A program made the translations under genes and the position numbers. Below the pieces are notes generated by a model. It was given only the letters and a program-made list of their open reading frames with translations. It did no database searches and was not told where the DNA came from. DNA of 64,000 nt from Anolis sagrei (taxonomy: Eukaryota; Chordata; Lepidosauria; Squamata; Anolidae), in the NCBI RefSeq assembly GCF_037176765.1, contig NC_090021.1, positions 147,741,074 through 147,805,073 on the forward strand, read 5' to 3'. Each line of letters opens with the position of its first letter. Position 1 is the first letter of the stretch. This document shows positions 12,781 to 22,461 of the stretch, piece after piece.

Positions 12781-15700
12781 AAAGGCTGGGTGGCCATCTC
12801 ATTAAATATTGTATTGATCTGTTTTTTTTTCCTTCACTTTTTTGCACTGTGTAAATTAGTTCCCACAAACACTGTCCATCCATCTGCCACTGGCCCGGCC
12901 CATGCCTGATATATACATTCATTAGATCCATTTGTTTACTTGGATCTAATGAATTACTAACAACTTACGGAACTAATTTTGCACAGACCTAATAGATAGC
13001 TATCTCAAACCATCAGATGCCTAATTAGTTAGCATCTTCTATGTAATAGCCATGTATTATTGTTTCTAGTCTCCATCACTCTGCAAATGATGGTAATGTG
13101 ACCTCAGCATCTTCCACCACCTCCTAGGGAGTAGGGATCTCCTTTGCTTCAATTCCAGATACTGTCATCAAAAGCTGTAGATTCCTGGCAACCTGTCTCT
13201 GTGTCTGAATCTTCCCGTTGCAAAGGTGTTGTGACAGAGGCATCAATAATCTGAGCAATATGATCATGACTCCGGGCATCAGTTCCTTGACATTCTACTA
13301 AGTGAAGCTCCCAGGTACTCTTCAATGGACATTCTGCCAGACTAAATTAGGGCCCTTTCCACACAGCTGTATAAAATCCACACTGAACTGGACTATATGG
13401 CAGTGTGGGCTTAGATAATCCAGTTCAAAGCAGGTATTGTGGATTATCTGCCTTGATGTTCTGGGTTATACGGCTGTGTGGAAGGGCCCTAAGTTGCACC
13501 AACACACTGCACCACTGCCAGCTTTGGGAGCCCAGAAAGATCAAATAGTACTCTTAGACCCAAAGCTCTGAAGATAAGAAGAAGCCCTTCCAGAATTGGT
13601 TGAATCCATTTTTTAACTGGGACACTATTCAAAGCTACTGAATTGTGATGTTAGCTTACAGGGTGTCACTCACATATTCGTGATTTCACAACAGAGCTAG
13701 GTGTTGCCAGCTTTTTGATAATACCTCACTCTAAATCTTCCAGTAATCTTTCTCAGAACCTTCATATAAATGTTGGACAAGATGAAGTGCACGGCATAAC
13801 AATGAGAGTCACAACATGACAAAGAAGTGGAGGCATTCAGCAGTTACTCCCAAGCATAGCATTTTGGATACAAGCTCATAAAATATCAAATCCAATGCAA
13901 CAAACCAAGTATTCAGACAGTTTGGCAACATATTATGGCATGAAAGATCACTGAGAAGTCCAAGAGAACTAATAGAACCACACTTTTCATAAAGATTAGC
14001 AAAACAGGCTTAGTCCTGGATGAAAGACCAAATGGGTTCAGTAACCCATTTGGTCCTCTGGCATATGTGTGACATGTGACATGTAGGAAAATTATTTAGT
14101 TCCTCAACTTTCAGATTCTGGATTTTTCAGAATTAAAAACACTAAATGCTCACTTTCATCCAACACTATCTGTACTAGCAATACATAAGGGTGTTTGAGG
14201 GGGGGGGGGGGATTGAGACTACCAGGACTGAGGGGCTTCCCGCAACCCGGACATTTTCATTGATTAACTCCAGTAATCTTCGAAATTTGGGATCTTCATA
14301 TTCGTATCGCCTGCCAAGTAGTATGGATACTATAATATTGGCAACAGCTGCATTCATGATTGCAGTTGTCTCAAGTGGTTTCCCTAAACAGAAAATATAA
14401 AATTTGAAGAAAAAAGTTAGATATAATGAGATTATAGAAAGAATATCAACCTTAGATTTCCTTTTAATAGATTTTAGATCTCTGAATCTGCTTCCTCATG
14501 AATATCAGCTTTCTCATTTTAGATGCTTCTTTTCGTTCAGGAGTGACTTGAGAAACTTCAAGTCATTTCTGGTGTGAGAAAATTGGCTTTCTGCAAGGAT
14601 GTTGCCCAGGGTATGCCCGAATGTTTTCCCATCCTGTGGTAAGTTTCTCTCATGTCCCTGCACGAGAAGCTGGAACTGACAGATGGGAGCTCACCCTGCT
14701 ACCCGGATTCGAACTGCTGACCTTTCAGTCAGCAATCCTGCCGGCACAAGGGTTTAACCCATTGCGCCACCAGGAGATCCTTTGGAAACTATGGACTGAT
14801 AGGTCAGAAGTTTGAATCCAGTGAGAGCGGGTTGAGCTCCCTCTGTCAATTCCAACTCCCCCTGCGGGGACATAAGAGAAGCCTCCCACAAGATGGTAAA
14901 ACAACAAAAACATCTGGTTGTCCCCTGAGCAACATCCCTGTACACAGCCAATTTTCTCACACCAGAAGCAACTTGCAGTTTCTGAAGTCACTCCTGGCAC
15001 ACACAAAAATTAGATACTAGATCTAAGTACTGATATATTGAGGGTTATATATGCAAGGAACTGTTCAAAACATTTTGTTTTAGGAGTGACTTGAGAAACT
15101 TCAAGTCATTTCTGGTGTGAGAGAATTGGCTTTCTGCAAGGATGTTGCCCAGGGGATGCCCGAATGTTTTCCCATCCTGTGGTAGGTTTCTCTCATGTCC
15201 CTGCACAACATGAGTGCAACTCTTAAGTGTACCTAAACATCATGTTGACATAGGCTGTGGCTACACTCATCAGAAAACTCCAGTTTAAAAGGCTCCGGGA
15301 CTTCTCCTTTGGCTGTTCACATTGCAGGCCAGTCCTAACGTGTGGTGGCAATACCACCTTACAACCAGCAAGCGGCTGTCTTCCAGAGGCTTAGTGCTGA
15401 CAGCATTTTTCTGGTCACATCACTCATTTCCTCAGAAAGTGACATGTCTTTGAACTGATTGGTGATGTGGACAATGGATTGGGCCAGATCCACCTGTCCA
15501 AATCCTCAAAATGCTTGGAAGCTCTGCAGTAAAACCCCTGTTCTCTTGATGCAGATTAAAAGCTGGATTTAGCAGGTGTGCAGAGTATCTGACTCACAGA
15601 TCATATGGACTCACCGTAATAACTGAGTGGTGAGTCCACTTTATTCTGGCTGTGTAGACACAGCTAAATTAAACTTTTCCAGGGAGATCTTTGGAATCAT

Positions 15701-18700
15701 TGCTCAAGAGGCTTAGGAAATATAACACAGCATTTTCAGCACTTTTAAGCCGCCTTAGGGTAGACATACTTGCTAGAGCAGTGGTTCTCAACCTGTGGGT
15801 CCCCAGGTGTTTTGGCCTACAACTCCCAGAAATCCCAGCCAGTTTACTAGCTGTTAGGATTTCTGTGAGTTGAAGGCTAAAACATCTGGGGACCCACAGG
15901 TTGAGAACCCCTGCTCTAGAGCATCAAAAGGAAAGACCAACCAACCAACCTTTATAAGATTCCAGTTTCTTTGTCAGGACATTGCACTCTTCAACAATTT
16001 TATCCTCTATAGTTCTCTTGCCCATTCCATAGTCCCGAAGTGTGGATAAGGTGAACCTCCGCATCACTTTCCAGTTCTCACCATGCGAAAAAGTAATACC
16101 TGAAAAAAGAATTCAAAGTTCCCTTTATATTTATACTAACATTACTTCAGCATTATAATGAGATGAAGTCTAAAAGTCTAAAAAGGGCATATACAAAAAA
16201 TGGAAAGGAGTGGGAGGGTCACCAAACAGGAAATCAAGCAAATAACCAACCTGTGTAGAGAAAAGATCCAAAAGGCCAAAACACAAAATGTCTTTAAGCT
16301 TGCCAGAGAGATTTAAAACAATAACAAGGGGTTCTTGTTATTGTTTATTGTTTATAACAAGGGATCACTCTGACCAAAAGGTCATGAGTTCGAAGCCAGC
16401 CCAGGTTGGAGTGGGTTTCCAACCAATTGTGTAGCCTGTTGTCGACCTTTGCAACCTGAAAGACAGTTGCATCTGTCAAGTAGGAAAATTAGGTACCACT
16501 TTAAAGTGTGGGGAGGCTAAATTAACTAATTTATGAGGCCATAAAAAAGACTCCAGCAAAGCACTCCAGCAAAAAAGCATGCGGGGAATGCGGAAGTACT
16601 TCATCAGTTTCGCAGATGGACGATGAAAGCAACAGCTCCCCTGGCGGCCAGAAAAAGTTAAATAGCCTCTGTGTATGTCTGTATATGTTGTATGTTAAAA
16701 CTGGCATTGAATGTTTGCCATATATGTGTACACTGTAATCTTCCCTGAGTCCCCTGCGGAGTGAGAAGGGTGGAATATAAATGCTGTAAATAAATAAATA
16801 AATAAATAAATTCTTTGGTTATGGCAGTAGAAAAATGAAGCAGTAGAGCCTCTACTTGGAGAAGATGGTGAAATGATAACAGGGGAGAGGGAAAAGGCAG
16901 AGCTGGTAAACACCTTCTTTGCCTCAGTTTTCTCACAAAAGAAAATCAGTGTTCAACCTGAGCAGTATAGAGTGGATGAGGCAATAGGGAAATGCAACCC
17001 AAAATAGGTAAAGTAGTAGTCAAAGAATACCTTGACTAAAGTAGTAGTCAAGGAATACCTGGCTACTCTAAACGAATTCAAGTCTCCAGAACCAGATGAA
17101 ATACATCAAGAAATTAACAGAAGACACTTTAGAACCGCTGGCAATAATATTTGTAAATTCTTGGAGAACAACAAAATTCCCTGCAGACTGGAGGAGACCA
17201 AATGTTGTCCCTCTTCAGGAAATGAAAAAAAAAGGACCCAAACAATTACCAACCAGTCAGCCTAACATCAATGCCAGATAAGAGTCTGGAGCAGATCATT
17301 AAGGAGGCCGTCTGCAATCACTTAGAAAGAAATGCTGCGATTACTAAAAGTCAACATGGATTTATCAAAAACAAGTCATGTCAGCTTAATCTTATTGTTT
17401 TTTTTCCCCAATAGAGTTACAAGCTTAGGAAATACATGGAAAGCTGTGGTTCTAGCATATCTTGATTTCAAGTAGGGCCTTTGACAAGGTCCCCCATAAT
17501 CCTCTGGCAAACAAATTAGTAAAAGGTGGGGTGAAGAATACAACTTTTGGGTGAATTTGTAATTGGTTGAGCGACCGGACCCAAAAGGTGCTCACCAATG
17601 GTTTCGTCCTGAAAAGAGGTGACTAGTAGGGTACTGCAGCATTCTGTCCTGGGCCCATGCTGTTCAACATTTATTAAAGACTTGGATGAAGGTTTACAGA
17701 GTATGCTTATCAAGTTTGAAAATGACACCAAATTGGGTGACATAGCTAATACTCCAGAAGATAGGATCAGAATTCAAAACGACATTAACAGTTTAGAGAG
17801 CTGGACCAAAACTAATGAACAAGTAATTGAAAAGGAAACAAAGGGTGAGAGGGAGGGTGGAAAGAAGGGAGGGAGGGAAGGAGGAATGAAAGACAGAAGG
17901 AAGGAAGGATAGGATGGCGAGAGAGAGGAGGGCCTAATAAAAGAGCCCAAGGAGCCGCATCCAGCCCCCTGGCCTAGGTTTGCTCATACCTGATATAAAT
18001 AATAACAACTACTGTACCCACCCCACAAAGTCACAACTACCATATAAAACAAAATACTTCACCAAGGCCATTTGTAAATTCTTCAAATATTGGGGTGATG
18101 GGCCTCTCAGCCAATGCATCAGCCTGGTTCACCAGCGCCTCTTTCACCATCTCATACCCACTCAACACTACCATTTTCTGGAATCCCATTTGGATCCTGA
18201 AGATGGGGCCATAAACTTTTGACAGCTGGAATGAAATATATGTTCAAAGTTGATATGCAGATCCTTAAGACATTTTTATCTTGTGTAAAAAAACAGCAAC
18301 AATCCTTATTCCATATACTTAGACCTGAAATATCACCAATCATTTGAGGGCCCTTCCACATAGCCCTATATCCCAGAATGTCAAGGCAAAAAATCCCACA
18401 TTATCTGAATGTGGACTCAGATAACACAGTTCAAAGCAGATATTGTGGTTATTTTCTGCCTTGATATTCTGGGATATAGGTCTGTGTGGAAGGGCCCCCA
18501 GTTACACACCTAGGAAATTTCCAGAGAACTTTAAGACATGACTTAAGTTTGTGTGTCTTCTTGAACATCCTAGCAAGGAGGTGGTTTATGGATTAATAAA
18601 TGGTGGTAGCAAACGAAACTTTAAGAGTAAAAGGTGACAGCAAAGAAAAATATAATCCGTACTATATAATATATAGTTTTGACATCCCCCATTCTGTCCT

Positions 18701-19893
18701 CGGCCACCGGACCTTCTGCACAGAGCATTGAATAAACATTGAGGAAACAACATGGGACACAGGCTTTTAACAGTTTAAAAGTTGACATGAATGAAATTGT
18801 TCCTGAAGTAAATAATCTCTCATATTTCCAAGATCTAATCTCTTTTTGAGCTCCACTGTGTTTGATAATATGTTTATGATACTTTTTTTGTAATGTATGT
18901 GGCAACAGCAAGCAAAAACAGAGCTTCTTTGTTGTTTACCATCTTAGTGCAGAACCCTATGCTCCAAATATTAAGTAGGGATGGAAATACGCAGGAACCT
19001 TACACCTGGCATTTTGTCAGAATTCATGCTTGACTGACAGTGTTCTGTTGTTTTCTGTTTCTCGTCTGGTTTTGTGTTCCTAGGCACCTGTTCTATCTTA
19101 TTAATTTGTTTTTCATCTCATTAAGTGAGGAATACCTGTTGCAAATCCATGAGTTTTGAGAAGATTAGAACACATATAGTTGTCTCAGAGGAGTACAATA
19201 GATTTCGTAGTCTGGGTGGAGGCCATATATATATCAGGCAGGTAAGACTCTGCCATTAGCAAGTATTATGGAAAGCAATCATTTCAGAAGGACGCACGTG
19301 CATGTATAATGAATGAGCACAGGAAGCTTTAGTTTGTGCCTACTGGGTATGATTGTGCGACCTATTTCTCTCTGAAGTAGAGTCAGAGGGTTGACTCTTA
19401 GTGGTGCATATTTTTGTTTTCCAAGAATGCCCTAGATAAATTCCTCCCTCTTGCACATACACACATTGCATGGTACATCCAAGAGTGACCTCTTTGTTTT
19501 TACTTTTTCAGCTACTAAGCCCTTACAATTCCTGAAAATTATTTGTAGTCTAACAATTGCAGAATACTAAATAAACTTTAAGAAAACATCATGAAACACA
19601 GGCTTTTAACATTATCAGTGGTAAAAATTTTAGGATTTATTTTAAGGTGGCTCAATAAAGCTTTAAAATGATCGGCTTTCCCCTGGCACAGAAAGAAGAG
19701 AAAACATTACCTTCAGCATTGTTCTGTGAGGCCTCTCCCGATCTATTATATGAAGATTTCCAATAATTGGTAAAGGCTTGGGACCTGGTAGAGGATTTCG
19801 GGAACTGTAATTCCAGAAATGGCCCATTTTTAAAACCAGCAAAATGATAAGGGCAATTAAGAAAAATATTGTAATTGGATGTATCCAATCCAT
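4570..19893 (-). CDS. CYP2AC-like: Cytochrome P450 family 2, complete nine-exon gene (CYP2AC-like)
   Basis: Microsomal haem-thiolate monooxygenase (NADPH-dependent, endoplasmic reticulum). CDS exons on the minus strand: 19711-19893, 18063-18225, 15950-16099, 14223-14383, 12171-12344, 10259-10403, 7456-7640, 7041-7182, 4570-4754; total 1488 nt, 495 residues. All introns are GT-AG and the exon phases join exactly. Visible motifs: N-terminal anchor (residues about 7-22), hinge [10 protein letters not shown] (33-42), I-helix AGMDTT (302-307), K-helix EVQR (358-361), PEHF (413-416), haem motif FSAGRRQCAG (432-441, Cys439). Exon sizes 163, 150, 161 and 142 are the usual CYP2 sizes. The family is certain. 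The subfamily is inferred from location beside CENPQ-MMUT, where mammals keep CYP2AC1 or its pseudogene; CYP2K is the main alternative. The substrate is unknown. Confidence 0.93.
4755..6185. other. P450 intron 8, left part; nothing recognised
   Basis: No exon, RNA gene or clear repeat family was identified. A short impure ATC/CAT microsatellite lies at about 5745-5800. Two telomere-type TTAGGG units occur at about 6116-6130, too few to mean much. Confidence 0.4.
6186..6325. mobile_element. hAT-like MITE, degraded
   Basis: Inverted halves built on GACTTCAACTCCCACAATTC and CCTAACAGCTGG, with flanking GTTTCTCAA and AGAAACAC ends. Same family style as the copies at 31645, 40548, 43307, 44020 and 46738. 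Confidence 0.5.
7041..7182 (-). CDS. CYP2AC-like: P450 exon 8
   Basis: 142 nt, the usual size. Reads [19 protein letters not shown], then [13 protein letters not shown] and DAFMPFSA, the first half of the haem-binding signature. Ends one base into a Gly codon. Confidence 0.93.
7456..7640 (-). CDS. CYP2AC-like: P450 exon 7: K-helix
   Basis: 185 nt. Reads [20 protein letters not shown], then [19 protein letters not shown] with the E-V-Q-R of the ExxR motif, then [18 protein letters not shown]. Confidence 0.93.
7641..8355. other. P450 intron 6, right part; nothing recognised
   Basis: AT-rich intron sequence with no exon or repeat family that I can name. Confidence 0.4.
8358..10215 (-). mobile_element. 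L1 LINE, 5'-truncated and decayed
   Basis: Minus-strand frames read pieces of an L1 ORF2: near 10050-10200 a block ending in an F-I-D-D-T-M-type catalytic box (expected FADD) followed by GSPEESI-like residues, and near 8540-8760 the C-terminal part. A SINE is inserted at 9440-9612. Many stops; a dead copy in P450 intron 6. Its last 170 bases recur at 11667-11836. Confidence 0.7.
9440..9612 (-). mobile_element. tRNA-type SINE (family B) fragment, antisense
   Basis: Matches the 3' half of the full copy at 61988-62318: AAAGGTAAAGGTTTTCCC, then the block around CCAAAGAGCCAGC and CCAAGGTCATGTGG. The tRNA-like head is missing. Inserted in the L1 copy. Confidence 0.8.
10259..10403 (-). CDS. CYP2AC-like: P450 exon 6: I-helix
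   Basis: 145 nt. Contains [20 protein letters not shown], with the oxygen-activation motif AGMDTT. One codon longer than the common 142 nt. Ends with the first base of an Arg codon completed by exon 7. Confidence 0.93.
10540..10800 (+). mobile_element. Non-autonomous Helitron, 261 bp, both ends exact
   Basis: Starts TCTATATAAATAAAAATG and ends GGACGGCTAG, with A before (10539) and T after (10801), the A^T target rule of Helitrons, and no target duplication. A hairpin with arms GCCACA (10770-10775) and TGTGGC (10782-10787) lies 9 bases before the terminal CTAG, as the family requires. Shares both ends with 29753-30472. Lies in P450 intron 5. Confidence 0.8.
10882..11142 (+). mobile_element. 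tRNA-headed SINE (family A)
   Basis: Head with box-A-like GGCGCAATGGATTAAAC and box-B-like GGTTCGAATGC, then GACATGAGAGAAGCCTCCCA and a tail CTCCTGACACACAAAAAA. Full length. Not a functional tRNA gene. Confidence 0.85.
11667..11836 (-). mobile_element. L1 3'-end fragment
   Basis: Nearly the same sequence as 8358-8525 (AGGAAGAGAGATTACATACC and onward), so a second L1 3' end of the same subfamily in P450 intron 5. Confidence 0.65.
11837..12170. other. P450 intron 5, right end; nothing recognised
   Basis: No exon or repeat family seen up to the donor side of exon 5. Confidence 0.35.
12171..12344 (-). CDS. CYP2AC-like: P450 exon 5
   Basis: 174 nt, 58 codons. Reads [14 protein letters not shown], then [15 protein letters not shown] and [12 protein letters not shown]. 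One codon shorter than the 177 nt common in the family. Acceptor TTTCAG, donor GAG|GTAATG. Confidence 0.92.
12345..13345. other. P450 intron 4, right part; no gene recognised
   Basis: Holds an (ATT)n array at about 12750-12779. At about 13150-13330 an unassigned minus-strand frame of roughly 60 codons reads [20 protein letters not shown] and onward. It shows no splice context or family likeness and may be part of a decayed LINE. Confidence 0.35.
13349..13493. mobile_element. Palindromic MITE (family P)
   Basis: Ends AGGGCCCTTTCCACACAGC and GCTGTGTGGAAGGGCCCT are reverse complements, with the inner halves also pairing around CAGTGTGG. Family P copies also occur at 18348, 38741, 40731, 42398, 44160 and 47513. 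Confidence 0.8.
13494..14150 (-). mobile_element. Possible decayed L2-type LINE
   Basis: Minus-strand frames give short matches to the L2 reverse transcriptase (a degenerate SPTLFNIYMK-like block near 13760). Weak and much mutated. Confidence 0.3.
14223..14383 (-). CDS. CYP2AC-like: P450 exon 4
   Basis: 161 nt. Reads [20 protein letters not shown], then [14 protein letters not shown] and [16 protein letters not shown]. Acceptor TTTAG, donor CTG|GTAGTC. A G-run of about 13 bases lies just past the donor at about 14200-14212. Confidence 0.93.
14525..14778 (-). mobile_element. SINE family A, antisense
   Basis: Reverse of the family A copy at 10882: CAGGAGTGACTTGAGAAAC at the tail side, GGATTCGAACTGC (box B) and GCGCCACCAGGAG at the head. 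Lies head to head with the next copy, so the two can form an inverted repeat. Confidence 0.85.
14782..15005 (+). mobile_element. SINE family A, sense, head partly lost
   Basis: Starts within the tRNA-like head (GATAGGTCAGAAGTTTGAATC) and runs to CTCCTGGCACACACAAAAA. Inverted partner of 14525-14778. Confidence 0.85.
15080..15207 (-). mobile_element. SINE family A, antisense 3' fragment
   Basis: Repeats the sequence of 14535-14660 almost exactly (AGGAGTGACTTGAGAAACTT to CTCATGTCCCTGCAC), then stops. Confidence 0.8.
15249..15667. mobile_element. Possible MITE of about 420 bp
   Basis: Left end TAGGCTGTGGCTACAC and right end GTGTAGACACAGCTA are imperfect inverted repeats. No second copy was seen in the window to confirm it. 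Confidence 0.3.
15779..15913. mobile_element. hAT MITE of the TGGTTCTCAACCTG type
   Basis: Terminal inverted repeats CAGTGGTTCTCAACCTGTGG and CCACAGGTTGAGAACCCCTG, flanked by a diverged 8-bp target duplication (TGCTAGAG / CTCTAGAG), as expected for hAT elements. 36 bases left of P450 exon 3, on its donor (intron 3) side. Confidence 0.8.
15950..16099 (-). CDS. CYP2AC-like: P450 exon 3
   Basis: 150 nt. Reads [20 protein letters not shown], then [18 protein letters not shown]. This is the helix-C region with the WxxxRR haem-propionate contacts (W-K-V-M-R-R). Acceptor TTTCAG, donor AAAG|GTTGGT. Confidence 0.93.
16358..16812 (+). mobile_element. SINE (family C) with an L2-like 3' tail
   Basis: Same element as 36305-36795, with the first bases of the head missing. 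A tRNA-like block CCAAAAGGTCATGAGTTCG, a long body, and an end GTCCCCTGCGGAGTGAGAAG followed by ATAAATAAATAAATAAAT. That end resembles the 3' ends of L2 LINEs in the window. Confidence 0.7.
16840..17835 (+). mobile_element. CR1 LINE fragment, decayed
   Basis: Plus-strand pieces of the CR1 reverse transcriptase: [22 protein letters not shown], a SQHGF-like block, an F-D-K-V-P block, then [18 protein letters not shown]. Ends in a GGAA-rich stretch (17840-17911). Confidence 0.8.
17840..17911 (+). repeat. GGAA/GGGA purine-rich low-complexity tract
   Basis: About 70 bases of mostly G and A (GGGAGGGAAGGAGGAATG), adjoining the CR1 fragment. Confidence 0.7.
18063..18225 (-). CDS. CYP2AC-like: P450 exon 2
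   Basis: 163 nt between acceptor TTCCAG and donor TTG|GTGAAG. Reads [14 protein letters not shown], then [18 protein letters not shown] and AERPITPIF, the CYP2 exon-2 signature. Starts in phase 0, ends with one base of a Gly codon. Confidence 0.92.
18348..18500. mobile_element. Palindromic MITE (family P)
   Basis: GAGGGCCCTTCCACATAGCC at the left and GTGTGGAAGGGCCCC at the right; inner halves pair too. In P450 intron 1, about 120 bases from exon 2. Confidence 0.8.
18501..19660. other. P450 intron 1, remainder; nothing recognised
   Basis: No exon or repeat family recognised. Two sub-stretches (about 18720-18790 and 19565-19615) share AAACAT(C/G)A..ACACAGGCTTTTAAC and may be remnants of one repeat. 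Confidence 0.35.
19711..19893 (-). CDS. CYP2AC-like: P450 exon 1: membrane anchor and hinge
   Basis: 61 codons from ATG (19891-19893) to the donor AAG|GTAATG. A hydrophobic stretch [15 protein letters not shown] is followed by the [13 protein letters not shown] hinge typical of microsomal CYP2. Ends in phase 0. Confidence 0.93.
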
Positions 19894-19969
19894 TTCTCCA
19901 GGAAGCAGTTTTCTGTAGCACCTGCAATGAAGGTTGCAATATGGCTTAACACAATTAAAATAGGTGTTA

Positions 19970-19979
19970 CTTATATTTT
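19970..19979 (-). promoter_or_regulatory. Candidate TATA box of the P450 gene
   Basis: AAAATATAAG on the minus strand, about 77-86 bases upstream of the start codon. It would give a 5' UTR of about 50 bases. Position and sequence only. Confidence 0.35.
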
Positions 19980-20289
19980 GTACAAATGCACGAGACCCGG
20001 TTATAGGTTGCCTCTAGCAAATCATTTACTTTTTTATCAACTTTAACAAGTGGTGCTGCCAAGAATGATCTGGCTTCCTGAACCATGGTCTGTGTTTCCA
20101 TGAAAACGGGCCTCTAGAACAGCATTGCATGAACCTCACACAAGTTGGCAGAAATGTTTTTGCTGAGAGACTCACAAATCTGATCTGGTGGACTTTAAAC
20201 TGGGTTGTGTGGGGGAGGGTTACAATATTCCTGGGAGAAGACTTTATCAATGCCCAGAGGCAACAACCCAAAGGCTAAAGAGAGAGTTG

Positions 20290-20600
20290 GACAAACAGAC
20301 CAAGTACCAAGCAGTGAGGGGACAATAATCTCAAATAACCAGCTAGGGTGAATATCCTATGGGCTTAGATGTCTCTGCACTAATGCACAGAGGAATTGGG
20401 ACTCATAGCACAACAAAACAGTTACCATGTAATAAGCATCATTGAAACCTGGTGGAATGAGTCATGTAATTGAAATGTAATAATGGAGGGTATAACATAT
20501 TTCAGGGAAATAGACCAAACAGGAATGGGGACTGAGAAGCATTATATTACAATGATATTTACACCTGCAAAGAGATGCAGAGCTTAAATCCTGGCAACCA
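20290..20600 (+). mobile_element. CR1 LINE fragment, endonuclease region
   Basis: Frames read a degraded CR1 endonuclease: HHWNLVE, then GGYNIFQGNRPNRNGD and ALYYNDIYTCKEMQSL-type residues. Confidence 0.6.
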
Positions 20601-20685
20601 GAGAGAGCATCTGGTTAAAAATTATGGCAGTGAAGAAGACCTCCAAGCCAGACTGAAGGCCTGGATGAAGCCTTCCTTGAAGAGA

Positions 20686-20686
<1 letters not shown>

Positions 20687-20726
<40 letters not shown>
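20687..20726. repeat. (ATT)n microsatellite
   Basis: About 13 ATT units directly before the R4-type LINE end. Confidence 0.9.
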
Positions 20727-21462
20727 GACGGAGGGCCTGGTTTTGGCAGCCCAAGAACAAGCCATTAGAACCAATGTCATCAAAGCCAAAATTGAAAAGT
20801 TGACAACAGATCCCAAATGTAGACTCTGCAAGGAAGCGGGTGAAACAATAGATCACATCCTCAGCTGCTGCAAGAAGATCATGCAGACAGACTACAAGCA
20901 GAGGCATAACACCATTGCTCAGATGATTCATTGGAACCTGTGCCACAAATACCATCTGCCTGCGACAAAGAACTAGTGGGAGCACAAACCAGAAAAAGTT
21001 ACAGAGAATGAACACATCAAACTACTCTGGGACTTCCAAATTCAGACAGAGTTTTGGAGCACAAAACTCCTGACCTCATGATCATGTTAAAAAAATAAAG
21101 TATGGATTGTTGATGTTGCAATCCCAGGTGACAGCAGGATTGAAGAGAAACAACTTGAAAAGCTGACACGATATGAGGATTTAAAGATTGAACTGCAAAG
21201 AATCTGACACAAACCAGTCAAGGTGGTCCCAGTGGTGATCGGCACACTGGGTGCAGTGCCTAAAGACCTTGGCTTGCATTTAAACACAATCGGCGCTGAC
21301 AAGATTACCATCTGCCAGCTGCAGAAGGCCACCGTACTGGGATCTGCACGCATTATTCGCCGATACATTACACAGTCCTAGACACTTGGGAAGTGTCCGA
21401 CGTGTGATCCAATACAACAGCCAGCAGAGTGTCTGCTGTGGACTCATATTGTTGTGTTTCAA
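20727..21462 (+). mobile_element. R4/Dong-like LINE 3' end (RLE type), decayed
   Basis: The frame from 20743 has a CCHC motif (CRLCKEAGETIDHILSCC: C-x2-C-x8-H-x4-C). A later frame reads VDVAIPGDSRIEEKQ, then VVPVVIGTLGAVPKDLG and QKATVLGSARIIRRYITQS. This order (CCHC, then a restriction-like endonuclease) belongs to the R2/R4/NeSL group. The stretch holds a few stops. AATAATAAT follows at the 3' side (about 21464-21472). Confidence 0.7.
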
Positions 21463-21472
21463 ATAATAATCA

Positions 21473-21720
21473 CTTTGTTTTTATACCCTGCCACCATCTC
21501 CCCAAAGGGATTCGGGGCAACTTATCTGGGGACAAGCCCAAGATTCAACATAGTTAAAATATAACAGCAAAATCATTAAAACATTTCAACAATATAAAAA
21601 CAGCAACACTTACTACAATACATAGCGATCATCTAACAACAATCCATGGTCTGAATAGTGCATAGCTCTGAGCTCGGGCAGATAGCTGGTGCAAATCATT
21701 TGCAAAGAATAGGGTTGATG
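21473..21720 (-). mobile_element. L2-type LINE 3' end, antisense
   Basis: TGCCACCATCTCCCCAAAGG and GGGGCAACTTATC give the reverse of the GCCCCGAGTCCC...GATGGTGGC tails seen at 33760 and 42670. Confidence 0.55.
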
Positions 21721-22431
21721 AGTAAAGTGCTTAGGGCAAGTGACAGGGTTAGAACCGGGGGGGGGGGGGAGGGGGGCTGGCACAGGAGGCAGGAAGAAGA
21801 GATATAGTAGTAATGGGAGATTTCAGCTATTCCAATATTCATTGGAAAACAAATTCTGCCAAGAGTACAAAGTCCTAGAAATTCCTCACTTGCCCTGCAG
21901 ACAACTTTATTGTCCAGAAGGTGGAAGAGGAACAAAGGAATCAGCTATTCTGGATCTGGTCCTAACCAAGGCTGAGGATCTGGTCAATGGAGTAAAAGTG
22001 ATGGGATCATTAGATGAAAACAACCATGTCCTCCTGAAGTTTGTGATACAAATGAAGGATGAAACTAAGAGAAGGCAGACATGCATTGTGGTAATTTCAG
22101 AAAAATTAGGGAAATGCTGAGGGTGATCCCTAAAAAAGAAGAGAGTTAATGGTGGATGGGAGTTTCTGAAATGTGAAATAATGAAGGCACAATTGCAAAT
22201 AATGTCAACAAGGAGAAAAAAACAAGAGAAGTCAAAAGAAACCAAAATTGAGGTCCAAATAACTTTCAGTTGAGTTGAGATATAAAAGGGACACATACAT
22301 GAAATGGAAAAGAGGGGAAATAATTAAACAGGAAGTAAAATAAATAGCCAACATATGTAGGGGAAAGGTCTGAAAGACAAAAGCACAAAAAGAGCTCAGG
22401 CTTGCCATAAAGATTAAAAATAATAAAAAGA

Positions 22432-22461
22432 CAGTTAGTTAGTTAGTTAGTTAGTTAGTTA
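22432..22461. repeat. (TTAG)n microsatellite
   Basis: Seven to eight perfect TTAG units inside the CR1 copy. Confidence 0.9.

Noticed and set aside
19652-19939. A second minus-strand frame over P450 exon 1
   Set aside because: It is out of frame with exon 2 and lacks the anchor and PGPKPLP hinge.
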